Assembly (NCBI GenBank): GCA_025517565.1
Contig: JAOPKD010000012.1
Location: 23,631 to 87,630, forward strand
Length of the DNA stretch: 64,000 bases
Origin: Halapricum hydrolyticum
GTDB taxonomy: Archaea; Halobacteriota; Halobacteria; Halobacteriales; Haloarculaceae
Reading direction: 5' to 3'
Part shown: piece after piece, positions 44,097 to 52,952 of the stretch
How the letters are laid out: each line of letters opens with the position of its first letter
Numbering within the stretch: position 1 is the first letter of the stretch
Program-made: the position numbers and the translations under genes
Notes under the pieces: model-generated
Database searches by the model: none
Told to the model about the DNA's origin: nothing
The model's input: the letters and a program-made list of their open reading frames with translations, nothing else

Positions 44097-45344
44097 ATGG
44101 CGGGCATCAGCTACGAGGATTTCCTGGATCGAGACTACGAGCCACGCGCGGACGACCTCGTCTGTCGGTTCGCGGTACAGCCGGCCGAAGGACTCGATCT
44201 GGACGCCGTCGCGGGCCGGGTCGCTTCCGAGAGTTCCAACGGCACCTGGGCGCGCCTGCAGGTTGAGGGATCGATCACCGATCTGAGTGCACGCGCGTTC
44301 GAGGTCGAGAACGGCCGGGTCAGCGTCGCTTACCCGGACGCGCTGTTCGAACACGCCAACATGGCGCAGGTGCTGTCGTGTATCGCGGGCAATATCATGG
44401 GGATGAAAGCCGTCGAGCGGATCCGCCTGCTCGACTGCGAGTGGCCCGCATCGCTCGCCAGCAGCTTCCCGGGTCCGCAGTACGGCTCCGCGGTACGCGA
44501 GGAAATCTTCGGCGTGGACGATCGGCCGATCACCGCGAGCGTGCCCAAACCGAAAGTCGGGCTCTCGACCGACCAGCACGCACAGATCGGCTACGAGATC
44601 TGGACCGGCGGCGTGGACCTGCTCAAGGACGACGAGAACCTCACCGATCAGGCGTTCAACCCCTTCGAGGAACGCCTCACTGAGAGTCTCGCGATGCGGG
44701 ATCGCGCCGAGGAGGAGACCGGCGAGACGAAGAGCTATCTGGTGAACGTGACCGCACCCGGGACGGAGATGCTCGACCGCGTCGATCTGGCGGCCGAACA
44801 CGGCTGTGAGTACGTGATGGTCGACGTGGTGACGGCTGGCTGGAGCAGCGTCCAGCAGGTGCGGGAACGCGTGGCGGACCTCGGGCTGGCGATCCACGCC
44901 CATCGGGCGATGCACGCGGCGTTCGATCGCGTCCCCGAGCACGGCGTCTCGATGCGCGTGCTCGCACAGGTCGCCCGGCTCTGTGGTGTCGATCAACTCC
45001 ACACGGGCACTGCGGGACTTGGCAAACTCGAAAACGAAGACACGACCGGAATCAACGAGTGGCTGGCCTCGGACCTGCACGGCCTGTCGGACGTGCTCCC
45101 GGTCGCCTCTGGGGGATTGCATCCCGGGCTCGTTCCGGATCTGCTCGATGCGCTCGGGACGAACATCGCGGTTCAGGTCGGCGGTGGGATCCACGGACAC
45201 CCCGAGGGCAGTCACGCCGGCGCGAAAGCGTTCCGGGCCGCCGTCGACGCGGCCGTCGACGGGCGGGAACTCGAAGACGCTGCCGAGGAGACGCCCGAAC
45301 TCGCGACCGCGCTCGAGACGTGGGGCCGAGAGGGGACGCGATAG
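44097..45344 (+). CDS. rbcL: Ribulose-bisphosphate carboxylase, form III (archaeal)
   Basis: A 415-residue RuBisCO expected to act in the archaeal nucleoside/AMP salvage route, carboxylating ribulose-1,5-bisphosphate to two 3-phosphoglycerates. Active-site residues are intact: KPKVGLS (Lys151), carbamylated Lys177 with Asp179 and Glu180 in GGVDLLKDDEN, HAHRAMH (His269), and loop 6 Lys310 in GTAGLGKLE. No small-subunit, AMP phosphorylase or ribose-1,5-bisphosphate isomerase gene is close by. It follows the RND gene by 40 bp. A tandem remnant of its last codons follows the stop. Confidence 0.92.
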   Translation: MAGISYEDFLDRDYEPRADDLVCRFAVQPAEGLDLDAVAGRVASESSNGTWARLQVEGSITDLSARAFEVENGRVSVAYPDALFEHANMAQVLSCIAGNIMGMKAVERIRLLDCEWPASLASSFPGPQYGSAVREEIFGVDDRPITASVPKPKVGLSTDQHAQIGYEIWTGGVDLLKDDENLTDQAFNPFEERLTESLAMRDRAEEETGETKSYLVNVTAPGTEMLDRVDLAAEHGCEYVMVDVVTAGWSSVQQVRERVADLGLAIHAHRAMHAAFDRVPEHGVSMRVLAQVARLCGVDQLHTGTAGLGKLENEDTTGINEWLASDLHGLSDVLPVASGGLHPGLVPDLLDALGTNIAVQVGGGIHGHPEGSHAGAKAFRAAVDAAVDGRELEDAAEETPELATALETWGREGTR

Positions 45345-45346
45345 CG

Positions 45347-45370
45347 GACGTGGGGCCGGGAGGGGGCGCG
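45347..45370 (+). repeat. Decayed tandem copy of the rbcL 3' end
   Basis: Bases 45317-45340, encoding the end of TWGREGTR, recur at 45347-45370 with 22 of 24 identical, just past the TAG stop. It is the second such case in this window. Confidence 0.6.
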
Positions 45371-45538
45371 CCCGGCCAGTTACCGTCGGTGACTGGTTTC
45401 GATCCGGGGAATCCGCGTCGTGACACCAGCCGGCCAGGGAACCCGTAGACCCTTCCTGGTGATCGAATCTGGTCACCCACACCCGCAAAACTGATCATAT
45501 CGGGCCGCAGCCACTTTCAGAACCGATAATTGGCTCCA

Positions 45539-45550
45539 TACATATATGTA
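45539..45550 (+). promoter_or_regulatory. Palindromic TATA box of the MinD-like gene
   Basis: TACATATATGTA is a perfect 12-bp palindrome located ~35 bp upstream of the ATG, in TATA position for a short leader. A regulator binding this palindrome would block TBP directly. Confidence 0.45.
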
Positions 45551-45578
45551 GTACTGGATTTTCGATTGATATGTGTCC

Positions 45579-46667
45579 ATGAGCGAGGTCTACGCCATCG
45601 CAGGCGCGAAAGGTGGTGTCGGCAAGACCACGACGAGCATCAATCTCGGGACCGTACTGGCGGAACTCGGTCGAAGGGTCGTTACGGTGGAGCTGGATCT
45701 CGCAATGGCGAACCTCGTGGACTTCCTCGATTTCGACGGCGACTTCGAGATGGCGACCACGTTACACGACGTGCTCGCGGGACGCGCCGAACTCGAAGAG
45801 GCGACCCACGAGACCGACAGCGGATTGACCGTCGTCCCCAGTGGAACTGACCTGGACGGGTACGCGGACACCGATCTCGAACGGCTCCCGGCGATCATCG
45901 AGCAGTTGCGCTGGGAGTACGACGTGGTTCTGCTCGACACGCCCGCGGGACTGAGCGAGGAGACTATCCGTCCGATGCAACTCAGCGATTGGGCGATCAT
46001 CATCTCGACACCGCGGGTGTCGTCGGTGCGAAACGCACAGAACACGATCCGGCTGGCCGAACGGACCGAGACGGACGTGTTCGGACTCGTCCTCACCAAG
46101 TCCGGAACGGGCGCGTCACCGGGCGCGACGCGTATCGCCGAGTTTCTCGATGTCGACCTGCTCGGCCACGTCCCGGAGGACGAGGCGGTGCCCCACGCCC
46201 AGGACAGTGGCACGCCGGTCGTCCGCAGCGCGCCCCGGTGCGGAGCGGCCATCGCGTACCGCAAGATCGCTCGGAAGCTCGAGGGAGCGGAGACGGACGA
46301 AATCGGGGATAGAGGTGCAACCCCGGCCGAAGCGGAACTCGACCAGGTGGCGACGAGCAAGACTGACGGCGGTGTGGCCACCACGGCGGACCCGGCGCGG
46401 TCCGCCCCCGATGGCCGCCGTCAGATGGAGCGTACGCGGCCAGAAACGACAGGAGACCCGCTACAGGGATCGATCGACGACGCACGGGACGAGGACGATA
46501 GTGACGGACCAGCGGTCTCCGACGACGGAGAGGAAGCGGAAGAAGCGAGCGAGGTGGACGCAGATCGAGCGGCCGATGGCGAGGGACGGCAGGCGGCCGA
46601 CGACGAGCGCGACGCTTCCGGGAAGCGATCGCTCGCGGACCGGTTCCGGTCGCTCGTCGGGCTGTGA
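45579..46667 (+). CDS. MinD/ParA family ATPase with acidic tail
   Basis: A 362-residue deviant Walker ATPase: AGAKGGVGKTTTSIN at the N-terminus, ELDLAMANLVDFLD, and VVLLDTPAGLSEETIRPM (Walker B). The core ends near residue 235 (IAYRKIARKLEG). The remaining ~125 residues are acidic and low in complexity with no known domain, except a basic KRSLADRFRSLVGL end that could be an amphipathic membrane-targeting helix like that of MinD. Haloarchaea carry several MinD homologues placing surface structures; this one may be such. The ATG is preferred over a GTG two codons upstream. Confidence 0.85.
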   Translation: MSEVYAIAGAKGGVGKTTTSINLGTVLAELGRRVVTVELDLAMANLVDFLDFDGDFEMATTLHDVLAGRAELEEATHETDSGLTVVPSGTDLDGYADTDLERLPAIIEQLRWEYDVVLLDTPAGLSEETIRPMQLSDWAIIISTPRVSSVRNAQNTIRLAERTETDVFGLVLTKSGTGASPGATRIAEFLDVDLLGHVPEDEAVPHAQDSGTPVVRSAPRCGAAIAYRKIARKLEGAETDEIGDRGATPAEAELDQVATSKTDGGVATTADPARSAPDGRRQMERTRPETTGDPLQGSIDDARDEDDSDGPAVSDDGEEAEEASEVDADRAADGEGRQAADDERDASGKRSLADRFRSLVGL

Positions 46668-46794
46668 CCTCGACGTGCTCGTCGTGACTGCGTCTCGCTA
46701 CGACCGCCCACAGTCGGCGTCTGTACCCCCCGCGCTGAAGCGCGCGACGTTCCCCCGAAGTTCCCGTAATTGGCTGTAACAGGCACCCGCAGTA

Positions 46795-47226
46795 TCACTC
46801 ACTGCTGACCCGAACCGTCAGGACCGGAACGGGCGACGTCCGGACGACGCGTTCGGCGACGCTGCCCAGCAACAGGCGATCGATCCCGCCGCGACCGTGG
46901 GTCCCCATGACGATGAGGTCCATGTCCTCGTCTTCGGCGTACTGGACGATCCGGCGACTCGGTGATCCCTCGACGACCTGGCGCTCGATCGCCAGCCCGT
47001 CGGCATACTCGTCGATCACGTCGAGCGCGGCCGCCCCCTCCTCTTCGAGGATCGACGAGATCGTGTCCCAGGACGTCTCCATCGGGAGGCTGTTGAGCGA
47101 CGCCGTATCGAGCGCGTACAGCGCGTGCACCGTCGCGTCGTGGTGAGCGGCCAGCTCGACGGCGTGCTCGATGACGGGTTCCATCTCCTCAGAGCCGTCC
47201 GTTGGCAGGAGTATCCGGTCGTACAT
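46795..47226 (-). CDS. Universal stress protein (UspA family)
   Basis: A 143-residue UspA-fold protein. It starts YDRILLPTDGSEEMEPVIEH, and the ATP-binding motif is GTHGRGGIDRLLLGSVAERV (Gx2Gx9GS), so it is of the nucleotide-binding class. It stands alone, convergent to the MinD-like gene. Confidence 0.93.
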   Translation of the reverse strand: MYDRILLPTDGSEEMEPVIEHAVELAAHHDATVHALYALDTASLNSLPMETSWDTISSILEEEGAAALDVIDEYADGLAIERQVVEGSPSRRIVQYAEDEDMDLIVMGTHGRGGIDRLLLGSVAERVVRTSPVPVLTVRVSSE

Positions 47227-47311
47227 TGTCTACTGCTCGTGTCGGAACCGACATAACTGTACCCGCCGATAGCCGGAGAAAAGCAGCAATCGAACAGCGG
47301 TGCTCGCGGTT

Positions 47312-47473
47312 CTAGTAGAGTACGACCTTCGTCACGTCCCCATCACAGGCCGGACACGACTCGCGCTCGCGCGCGAACGGCCGACCACAGCCTTCACACT
47401 CATAGACCAGCAACTCGGGGTCGTCCTCCCTGGTTTTGTTCATCGCCTGTGAGACGTCGGTCCCGAGTGTCAT
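47312..47473 (-). CDS. Small zinc-ribbon protein (rubrerythrin-like)
   Basis: A 53-residue protein: TLGTDVSQAMNKTREDDPEL, then VYECEGCGRPFARERES, then CPACDGDVTKVVLY. Two CxxC knuckles form a rubredoxin-like zinc ribbon. Codon use is haloarchaeal throughout, and start and stop are clear. It lies 85 bp upstream of the uspA gene on the same strand, so the two may be cotranscribed. Such mini zinc ribbons are frequent in haloarchaea; most have no assigned role. Confidence 0.7.
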   Translation of the reverse strand: MTLGTDVSQAMNKTREDDPELLVYECEGCGRPFARERESCPACDGDVTKVVLY

Positions 47474-47625
47474 TGTTTTACCGTCCCGAATCTACAACGT
47501 CCAGGCCGATAGTATTTGTCCGGTGATAGGATACATATAACGCCCGTTGTAGCCATCACGGTGTACGACCGTTGTTCCCGAGACCACGGCGACCTTTTTT
47601 GTGCAGGCCAGCCGAACGTCCGTTG

Positions 47626-48900
47626 ATGAATCTCGACAACGAGGCCGAGGAGCTCGCCTCCACCCTCGGCGTAGACAAAACGGAGGTCAAACGCGATCTG
47701 GAGAACCTGGTGTCCTACAGCGTCCCGCTGGAGGAAGCCAAGCAGAGTCTCCGCCGGAAGTACGGCGACGGCGACGACGGCTCCAGTTCGGAACCGGAGA
47801 GCAAGGACCTAGCCGAGGTCTCGCCCGAGGATTCGAACGTCACCGTCACCGGGCGGATACTCACCGTCGGCAAGCGATCAATCCGCTATCAGGGTGCGGA
47901 CCACACCATCTACGAGGGCGAGATCGCCGACGAGACGGGCACGCTATCCTACACTGCCTGGGAGGACTTCGATCTCGAACCCGGAGACACGATCCGTGCG
48001 GGCAACGCCGGCGTCCGCGAGTGGGAGGGCCAGCCCGAGTTGAACCTCGGCGAGTCCACCAGCGTCGAGAAGCGCGAGGAGACGCTGACGGTGCCCTACG
48101 AGATCGGTGGCGACGCGGAGCTGATCGCCCTCGAACCCGGTGACCGCGGAATCAACGCCGAGGTGACCGTCCTCGAGTGCGAGCGAAAGGTGATCGACGG
48201 CCGAGACGGCGAGACGGAGATCCTCAGCGGCGTGCTCGCCGACGAGACGGCGCGGTTGCCCTTTACCGACTGGGATCCCCACCCGGAGATCGAGGAGGGC
48301 GCGTCGATCCGGATCGAGAACACCTACGTCCGGGAGTTCCGGGGTGCGCCGTCGATCAACGTCTCGGAGTTCTCGACGGTCGAGACGCTCGATCGGACGG
48401 TCGAGGCAACGGAGACGGCCCCGCGGCTGTCGATCCGTGACGCCCTCGGCTCTGGCGGGATGTTCGACGTCGAGGTTCTCGGCGACGTCATCGCCGTCCG
48501 TGACGGCTCCGGGCTGATCGAGCGGTGTCCGGAGTGTGGCCGGATCGTCCAGAACGGGCAGTGCCGGACGCACGGACAGGTCGAAGCCGTCGAGGACCTC
48601 CGGACGAAGGCGATCCTCGACGACGGAACCGGTACGGTCACGGCGATTCTGGACGACGAACTCACCGCAGAGGTCTACGGCGGCGACGTCGAGGACGCCC
48701 GCGAGCACGCCCGCGACGCGATGGACAAGGAGGTCGTCGCGGACGCCATCCGCGAGACGATCGTCGGGCGGACGTTCCAGGTTCGCGGGACGCTGAGCAT
48801 CGACGAATACGGAGCGAACCTGAACGCTACGGACTTCGCCGAAGTCGCCGACGATCCGGCCGACCGCGCGGCGGCGCTGCTCGCGGAGGTGAACGCATGA
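47626..48900 (+). CDS. rpa1: Replication protein A, ssDNA-binding (RPA1 type)
   Basis: A 424-residue ssDNA-binding protein. After a helical N-terminus (NLDNEAEELASTLGVDKTEV) there are three OB folds: ~70-165 (VTVTGRILTVGKRSI), ~180-275 and ~290-410, the last containing a zinc finger (RCPECGRIVQNGQCRTHG: CxxC...CxxH). It binds single-stranded DNA in replication and repair. The rpap gene overlaps its stop (ATGA) and rpe follows, the gene order of the Haloferax rpa1 operon as I recall it. The start is the ATG at the conserved N-terminus. Confidence 0.9.
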   Translation: MNLDNEAEELASTLGVDKTEVKRDLENLVSYSVPLEEAKQSLRRKYGDGDDGSSSEPESKDLAEVSPEDSNVTVTGRILTVGKRSIRYQGADHTIYEGEIADETGTLSYTAWEDFDLEPGDTIRAGNAGVREWEGQPELNLGESTSVEKREETLTVPYEIGGDAELIALEPGDRGINAEVTVLECERKVIDGRDGETEILSGVLADETARLPFTDWDPHPEIEEGASIRIENTYVREFRGAPSINVSEFSTVETLDRTVEATETAPRLSIRDALGSGGMFDVEVLGDVIAVRDGSGLIERCPECGRIVQNGQCRTHGQVEAVEDLRTKAILDDGTGTVTAILDDELTAEVYGGDVEDAREHARDAMDKEVVADAIRETIVGRTFQVRGTLSIDEYGANLNATDFAEVADDPADRAAALLAEVNA

Positions 48901-50492
48901 GCTCCGAGGAAACGGTCAACCGCCGCGAGACGGCCTACCGACTGTTCGCGACCGAGTTCGAGGACAGCGACGTCTCGTACGCCGAGAGCGACGAGGAACG
49001 CGCGCCGAACTACGTGATCACGCCGACGGGTGCGCGGGTCAACCGGCTGTTCGTCGTCGGCGTCCTGACGGAGGTCCAGCCGGTCAGCGACGACGTCCTG
49101 CGTGCGCGGGTCGTCGACCCGACCGGTGCGTTCGTCGTCTACGCTGGCCAGTACCAGCCCGACGCCCAGACATTCCTCGAACGTGTCGAACCGCCGGCGT
49201 TCGTCGCCGTCGCCGGGAAGGCACGCACCTTCCAGCCCGAGGACAGCGACGTCGTCTACACGTCGATCCGCCCCGAGAGCGTCAACGAGGTCGACGCCGA
49301 GACGCGCGACCGCTGGACGGTCCGGACGGCCGAACGCACGCTCGAACGGATCGGCACGATGGCCGCCGCACTGGGGAGCGGCGCGACCGGCGAGCAGCTA
49401 CGGGAACGGCTGGCAGGCCAGGGCGTCTCCGACGGACTGGCGGCCGGGATCCCGCTGGCGATCGACCACTACGAGACGAGCGGTCCCTACCTCGAGGCGC
49501 TGCGTGAGACCGCGCTGGACGCGCTCCGAGTAGTAGCGGGCGAACGCGAGGAGGTCGCCGACCGATCGGTCGCGCCGGACGCGAGCGGCGAGGCCGATCT
49601 GGCGAGTCTCGCCCACGTCGAACTCCCGTCGCCCGAGACGCCCGAGACGGCGCCCGAACCGGGGGCGGCGACGGCCGACTCCCGTGCCGGTACAGCGACC
49701 GGCACGGACGCCGCCGGCGAAACGGAAGCGGCCCCGGAGGACGCTGCTGGCGCACCTGACGCGGCTGCGGAGGAGAGCGCTGGCGGCGAGTCCGAACCTT
49801 CGACGTCGGAGGTCGCCGAAGAGCCGGCCGCCACGGCAGACGGTACTGAGACGTCGGAGGAGTCAGCGACGGCGGAAGGCGCCGGGACGCCTGCTACCGC
49901 GCCGACAAGTGAAGCTGCGGGGGACGAAAGCGATACCGAAGGCGACGAACTCGGTGACTTCGAGCCCGGCGAGTTCGACCTCGACGAGGAGACCCGCGAG
50001 GAGGTCCGCTCGGAGTACGGCACCGAGTTCCAGAGCGGAGCGGAAGTCGACGAGCCCGGGGAGGCGGACATCGAGACGCCCGACCCGGAGGAACTCGACG
50101 AGGGCGAGCCGGTCGCGACCGATACCCCGACGGCGGCCGAGACTGACGCGGGCACACCCACGGACGAGAGCTCCGCGGAGGTGCCCGCAGGCGAACCTGC
50201 CGGGGAGGAGACGACTGCCGAGACCGCGTCGGCTGCCGACGAGAGCGGGGACGAACCTGCCGAGGAGAGTGGGGACCAGCCCCTCTCTCACGACGACGTC
50301 GACCTGGAAGACGCGGTCATGGACGCGATGAAAGACCTCGACGACGGCGACGGGGCGGACCGCGAACAGGTCGTCGCCACCGTCGTCGACCAGTACGGTG
50401 CCGAACCCGGGGCCGTCGAGGACGCGATTCAGGACGCGCTGATGGACGGCCGGTGTTACGAACCCAGCGACGAGACGCTCAAGCCCATCTGA
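48897..50492 (+). CDS. rpap1: RPA-associated protein
   Basis: A 531-residue partner of RPA. Residues ~1-215 hold the conserved RPAP region with an OB-like fold (RVNRLFVVGVLTEVQPVSDD, VVDPTGAFVVYAGQYQPDAQ). A very acidic Glu/Ala/Thr-rich linker spans ~240-455. A C-terminal winged-helix-like domain follows (REQVVATVVDQYGAEPGAVE). It starts inside the rpa1 stop (ATGA), so translation is coupled. The linker is unusually long and its composition resembles ssDNA-mimicking acidic tails; that is inference. Confidence 0.85.
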   Translation: MSSEETVNRRETAYRLFATEFEDSDVSYAESDEERAPNYVITPTGARVNRLFVVGVLTEVQPVSDDVLRARVVDPTGAFVVYAGQYQPDAQTFLERVEPPAFVAVAGKARTFQPEDSDVVYTSIRPESVNEVDAETRDRWTVRTAERTLERIGTMAAALGSGATGEQLRERLAGQGVSDGLAAGIPLAIDHYETSGPYLEALRETALDALRVVAGEREEVADRSVAPDASGEADLASLAHVELPSPETPETAPEPGAATADSRAGTATGTDAAGETEAAPEDAAGAPDAAAEESAGGESEPSTSEVAEEPAATADGTETSEESATAEGAGTPATAPTSEAAGDESDTEGDELGDFEPGEFDLDEETREEVRSEYGTEFQSGAEVDEPGEADIETPDPEELDEGEPVATDTPTAAETDAGTPTDESSAEVPAGEPAGEETTAETASAADESGDEPAEESGDQPLSHDDVDLEDAVMDAMKDLDDGDGADREQVVATVVDQYGAEPGAVEDAIQDALMDGRCYEPSDETLKPI

Positions 50493-50573
50493 TAGTGATC
50501 GTTGTACGTCCGTTCCAAGTCGACTGCACGACTGCGAGCGGCTGTACCGGTAAATCGGTACAACGATCACTAT
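50492..50573. promoter_or_regulatory. Perfect 16-bp inverted repeat spanning the rpap1-rpe gap
   Basis: ATAGTGATCGTTGTAC (50492-50507) and its exact complement (50558-50573) enclose a 50-bp loop. The left arm begins at the last base of the rpap1 stop codon and the right arm ends inside the rpe start codon. A second stem, GTACCG/CGGTAC (50544-50549 with 50556-50561), would compete with the inner end of the large hairpin. It could be a processing site, an attenuator or a very small inserted palindromic element. Confidence 0.8.
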
Positions 50574-51324
50574 GATGGTCGTCGAGCCGATCCCTGACGC
50601 GCCCGCTGCGGTCGTCGACACCGGCGAGGGACGGGCGCTCGCCGTCGCCGACTATCACGCCGGTCTGGAGTCCCATCTCCGCCGTGAAGGCGTCGAACTC
50701 GATCCCGCCGACGAACAGCGGCGCGAGCAACTCCTGTCGCTGCTTGCTGAGTCCGACCCCGACCGGCTCGTCCTGCTGGGCGATCTGGCGACCTCGATCG
50801 GCGAACCCACCGGCGAGGAGCGCGCCGAGATCGAGGCCCTGCTCGAGGCCGTCTCCGTCCCGATTACGATCGTCAAGGGCAACCACGACGGCGAGATCGA
50901 GTCGGTCGTCGGCGACCAGCGGGACGTGACCGTCACGGACGGCGAGGGGACGCGAATCGGTTCGGTCGGGTTCGCTCACGGCCACACCTGGCCCGCACCT
51001 GCCGTGCTCGAAGCCGAGATCGTCTGTGTCGCCCACGAACACCCGGTCGTTCGACTGGAAGACGAGGTCGGCGGCGCTCGTGCCGAGCGGGTCTGGCTCC
51101 GGGGACGTGTCGAACCGGGGCCGTTCCGCGACCACTTCGGCGATCGACTGGGCACCGTTTCCGCCGAGATGGTCGTCTTTCCCGCGTTTAACGATCGGTC
51201 CGGCGGGACGTGGGTCAACGTCGAGGGGCGGGACTTTCTGTCGCCGTTCCTGCCGGCGGGGCTGGCCGATGGCGAGGCGTACCTGCTGGATGGTACCCGA
51301 CTCGGCCCGTATCAGAGACTGTGA
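50572..51324 (+). CDS. rpe: Calcineurin-like phosphoesterase of the rpa operon
   Basis: A 250-residue metallophosphoesterase with ADYHAG (Asp27, His29), LLGDLA (Asp71), KGNHDGE (103-106), AHGHTW and CVAHEHP metal-binding motifs, complete for two-metal catalysis. It is the third gene of the rpa operon; a role in DNA end or nucleotide metabolism is inferred from context. Two in-frame ATGs (50572 and 50575) follow each other; the first is part of the inverted repeat arm. Unlike the coupled rpa1-rpap1 pair, a 79-bp gap separates it from rpap1. Confidence 0.9.
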   Translation: MMVVEPIPDAPAAVVDTGEGRALAVADYHAGLESHLRREGVELDPADEQRREQLLSLLAESDPDRLVLLGDLATSIGEPTGEERAEIEALLEAVSVPITIVKGNHDGEIESVVGDQRDVTVTDGEGTRIGSVGFAHGHTWPAPAVLEAEIVCVAHEHPVVRLEDEVGGARAERVWLRGRVEPGPFRDHFGDRLGTVSAEMVVFPAFNDRSGGTWVNVEGRDFLSPFLPAGLADGEAYLLDGTRLGPYQRL

Positions 51325-51450
51325 TGGTGTTAGTCACTTCTCCAAAGAATCCGGCGGCAGTTGTCCTCTGTTCGGATGTGGGGGTCGTTGTCGAACGGAT
51401 CACGGATGAAAACCGATTAACCCGCGGAATCGCTAGATAGAATTAGTCCT

Positions 51451-52947
51451 GTGTCCCCACCTTCGGGCCGTCCGGAGCCGATTGTGCGGCGGATAGCCAC
51501 GGCTGTGGCCCGATTCGCCCGGAACCCGATCAAGGGGATCATCATCGGAGTCGGGCTCGTGTTGCACCGCTTCGGACTCGTCGACCGCGAGCGGACGCGA
51601 CGGACGGCCGACCTGGCGTGGCCGCGGATCGTCACGGGTATCGCCCGGATGTCGAAAAACGCCGTCGACGTGGCGATGGTCGGGGCCGCCCTCGGGCAGT
51701 TCGCTATCAACGGCGTCGGGCTGGCCGGACCGTTCTGGGGGCTGGCGTTCTCGATCGGCGGCGGGGTCGCCGCCGGGACGGTCGCGCTGGTTTCCCAGCG
51801 ATACGGTGCCGAACGCTACGGCCAGATGGGGCAGGCGATCCGCTCCAGCGCCGCTCTCGTGGTGATCTTCACGCTCCCGGTGACGGCGCTGTTCTGGCTG
51901 TTCCCGACCGAGTTGATCAGCCTGCTGACGAGCGACCCACAGACGATCGAGTACGGGAGCGACTACCTCAAGATCCTGGGGCTGGGTGTGCCCTTCGCGG
52001 GCCTGAACCTCATCGGCAGCCGCGTCTACATCGGCGTGGACGACGCCTGGACGCCGATGGTCGTCCGCGCCGGCGGCGCCGTTGCGAACATCGCGCTCAA
52101 CGCCGTGCTCATTTTCGGGCTGAACCTGGGCGTCGTCGGCGCGGCTATCGGGACGGTCGTCTCGAACGTCGTTGTCACGGCCACCTTCGCCGGCAGCCTG
52201 GCTGCCCGTCGCCTGCCTGGAACCAGGGCGTTCCCGGCGGAGGTGAGCTTCCTCAGCAGGTATCTCGATCGGGAAACGCTGTCGGACCTGGTGACGATCG
52301 GGCTGCCAGTCGCCGGGCGAAACAGCGTCTGGACGGTCGCGCGCTTCCCGATGCTGGCGATCGTCGGCATGATCGGCCCGACGGTGCTGGCGGCGTACAT
52401 CGTCGTCCGGCGCATCTGGGGGCTGATGAACACGCCCGGCTGGGGCTTCGGACTGGCTGCCTCGAGCTTGGTCGGCCAGGAACTCGGCGCGGAGAACGAG
52501 GACGCCGCCGCGTCCTACGGGATCGAGATCACGCGGCTGGCAGTCGCCGTCTACGCGCTGGGCGCAGCGCTGACGGCGATCTTCGCGACCCAGATCGTCC
52601 AGCTCTTCGGCGTCGAGCCAGCCGGAATCGCGATCGCGGTCGGGCTGATCTACGCCGCGAGCATCGCTATCCTCCCCCAGGCGGTCAAGGCGACCATCGC
52701 GGGTGCCCTCGACGCCACCGGCGACACTCGCTGGCCATTCTATAGTCAGGCGCTTGGAATGTTCGCCGGCGCGATCCCGCTGGCGTATCTCGGCGCGACG
52801 ACGCCGCTGGGCGTCTGGGGACTGTACCTCTCTTTCCTTGCCGAAAGCGGGATCCCGGCCGTGATCAACTACTACCGGTTCGCGACCGGCAAGTGGCGGG
52901 CGATCAGCCGCGAATACCGGCCCGATGCCACGCCTGCGAACGACTAG
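51451..52947 (+). CDS. MATE family multidrug/metabolite exporter
   Basis: A 498-residue transporter with twelve helices in two similar halves: AVDVAMVGAALGQFAINGVG in the first half and VIGLPVAG-like TIGLPVAGRNSVWTVARF opening the second. WGFGLAASSLVGQELGAENE is the second-half counterpart of the VSQRYGAE block. The N-terminus has a ~50-residue extension before the first helix. It starts with GTG; the driving ion and substrate are unknown. Confidence 0.88.
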   Translation: MSPPSGRPEPIVRRIATAVARFARNPIKGIIIGVGLVLHRFGLVDRERTRRTADLAWPRIVTGIARMSKNAVDVAMVGAALGQFAINGVGLAGPFWGLAFSIGGGVAAGTVALVSQRYGAERYGQMGQAIRSSAALVVIFTLPVTALFWLFPTELISLLTSDPQTIEYGSDYLKILGLGVPFAGLNLIGSRVYIGVDDAWTPMVVRAGGAVANIALNAVLIFGLNLGVVGAAIGTVVSNVVVTATFAGSLAARRLPGTRAFPAEVSFLSRYLDRETLSDLVTIGLPVAGRNSVWTVARFPMLAIVGMIGPTVLAAYIVVRRIWGLMNTPGWGFGLAASSLVGQELGAENEDAAASYGIEITRLAVAVYALGAALTAIFATQIVQLFGVEPAGIAIAVGLIYAASIAILPQAVKATIAGALDATGDTRWPFYSQALGMFAGAIPLAYLGATTPLGVWGLYLSFLAESGIPAVINYYRFATGKWRAISREYRPDATPAND

Positions 52948-52952
52948 ATCTC

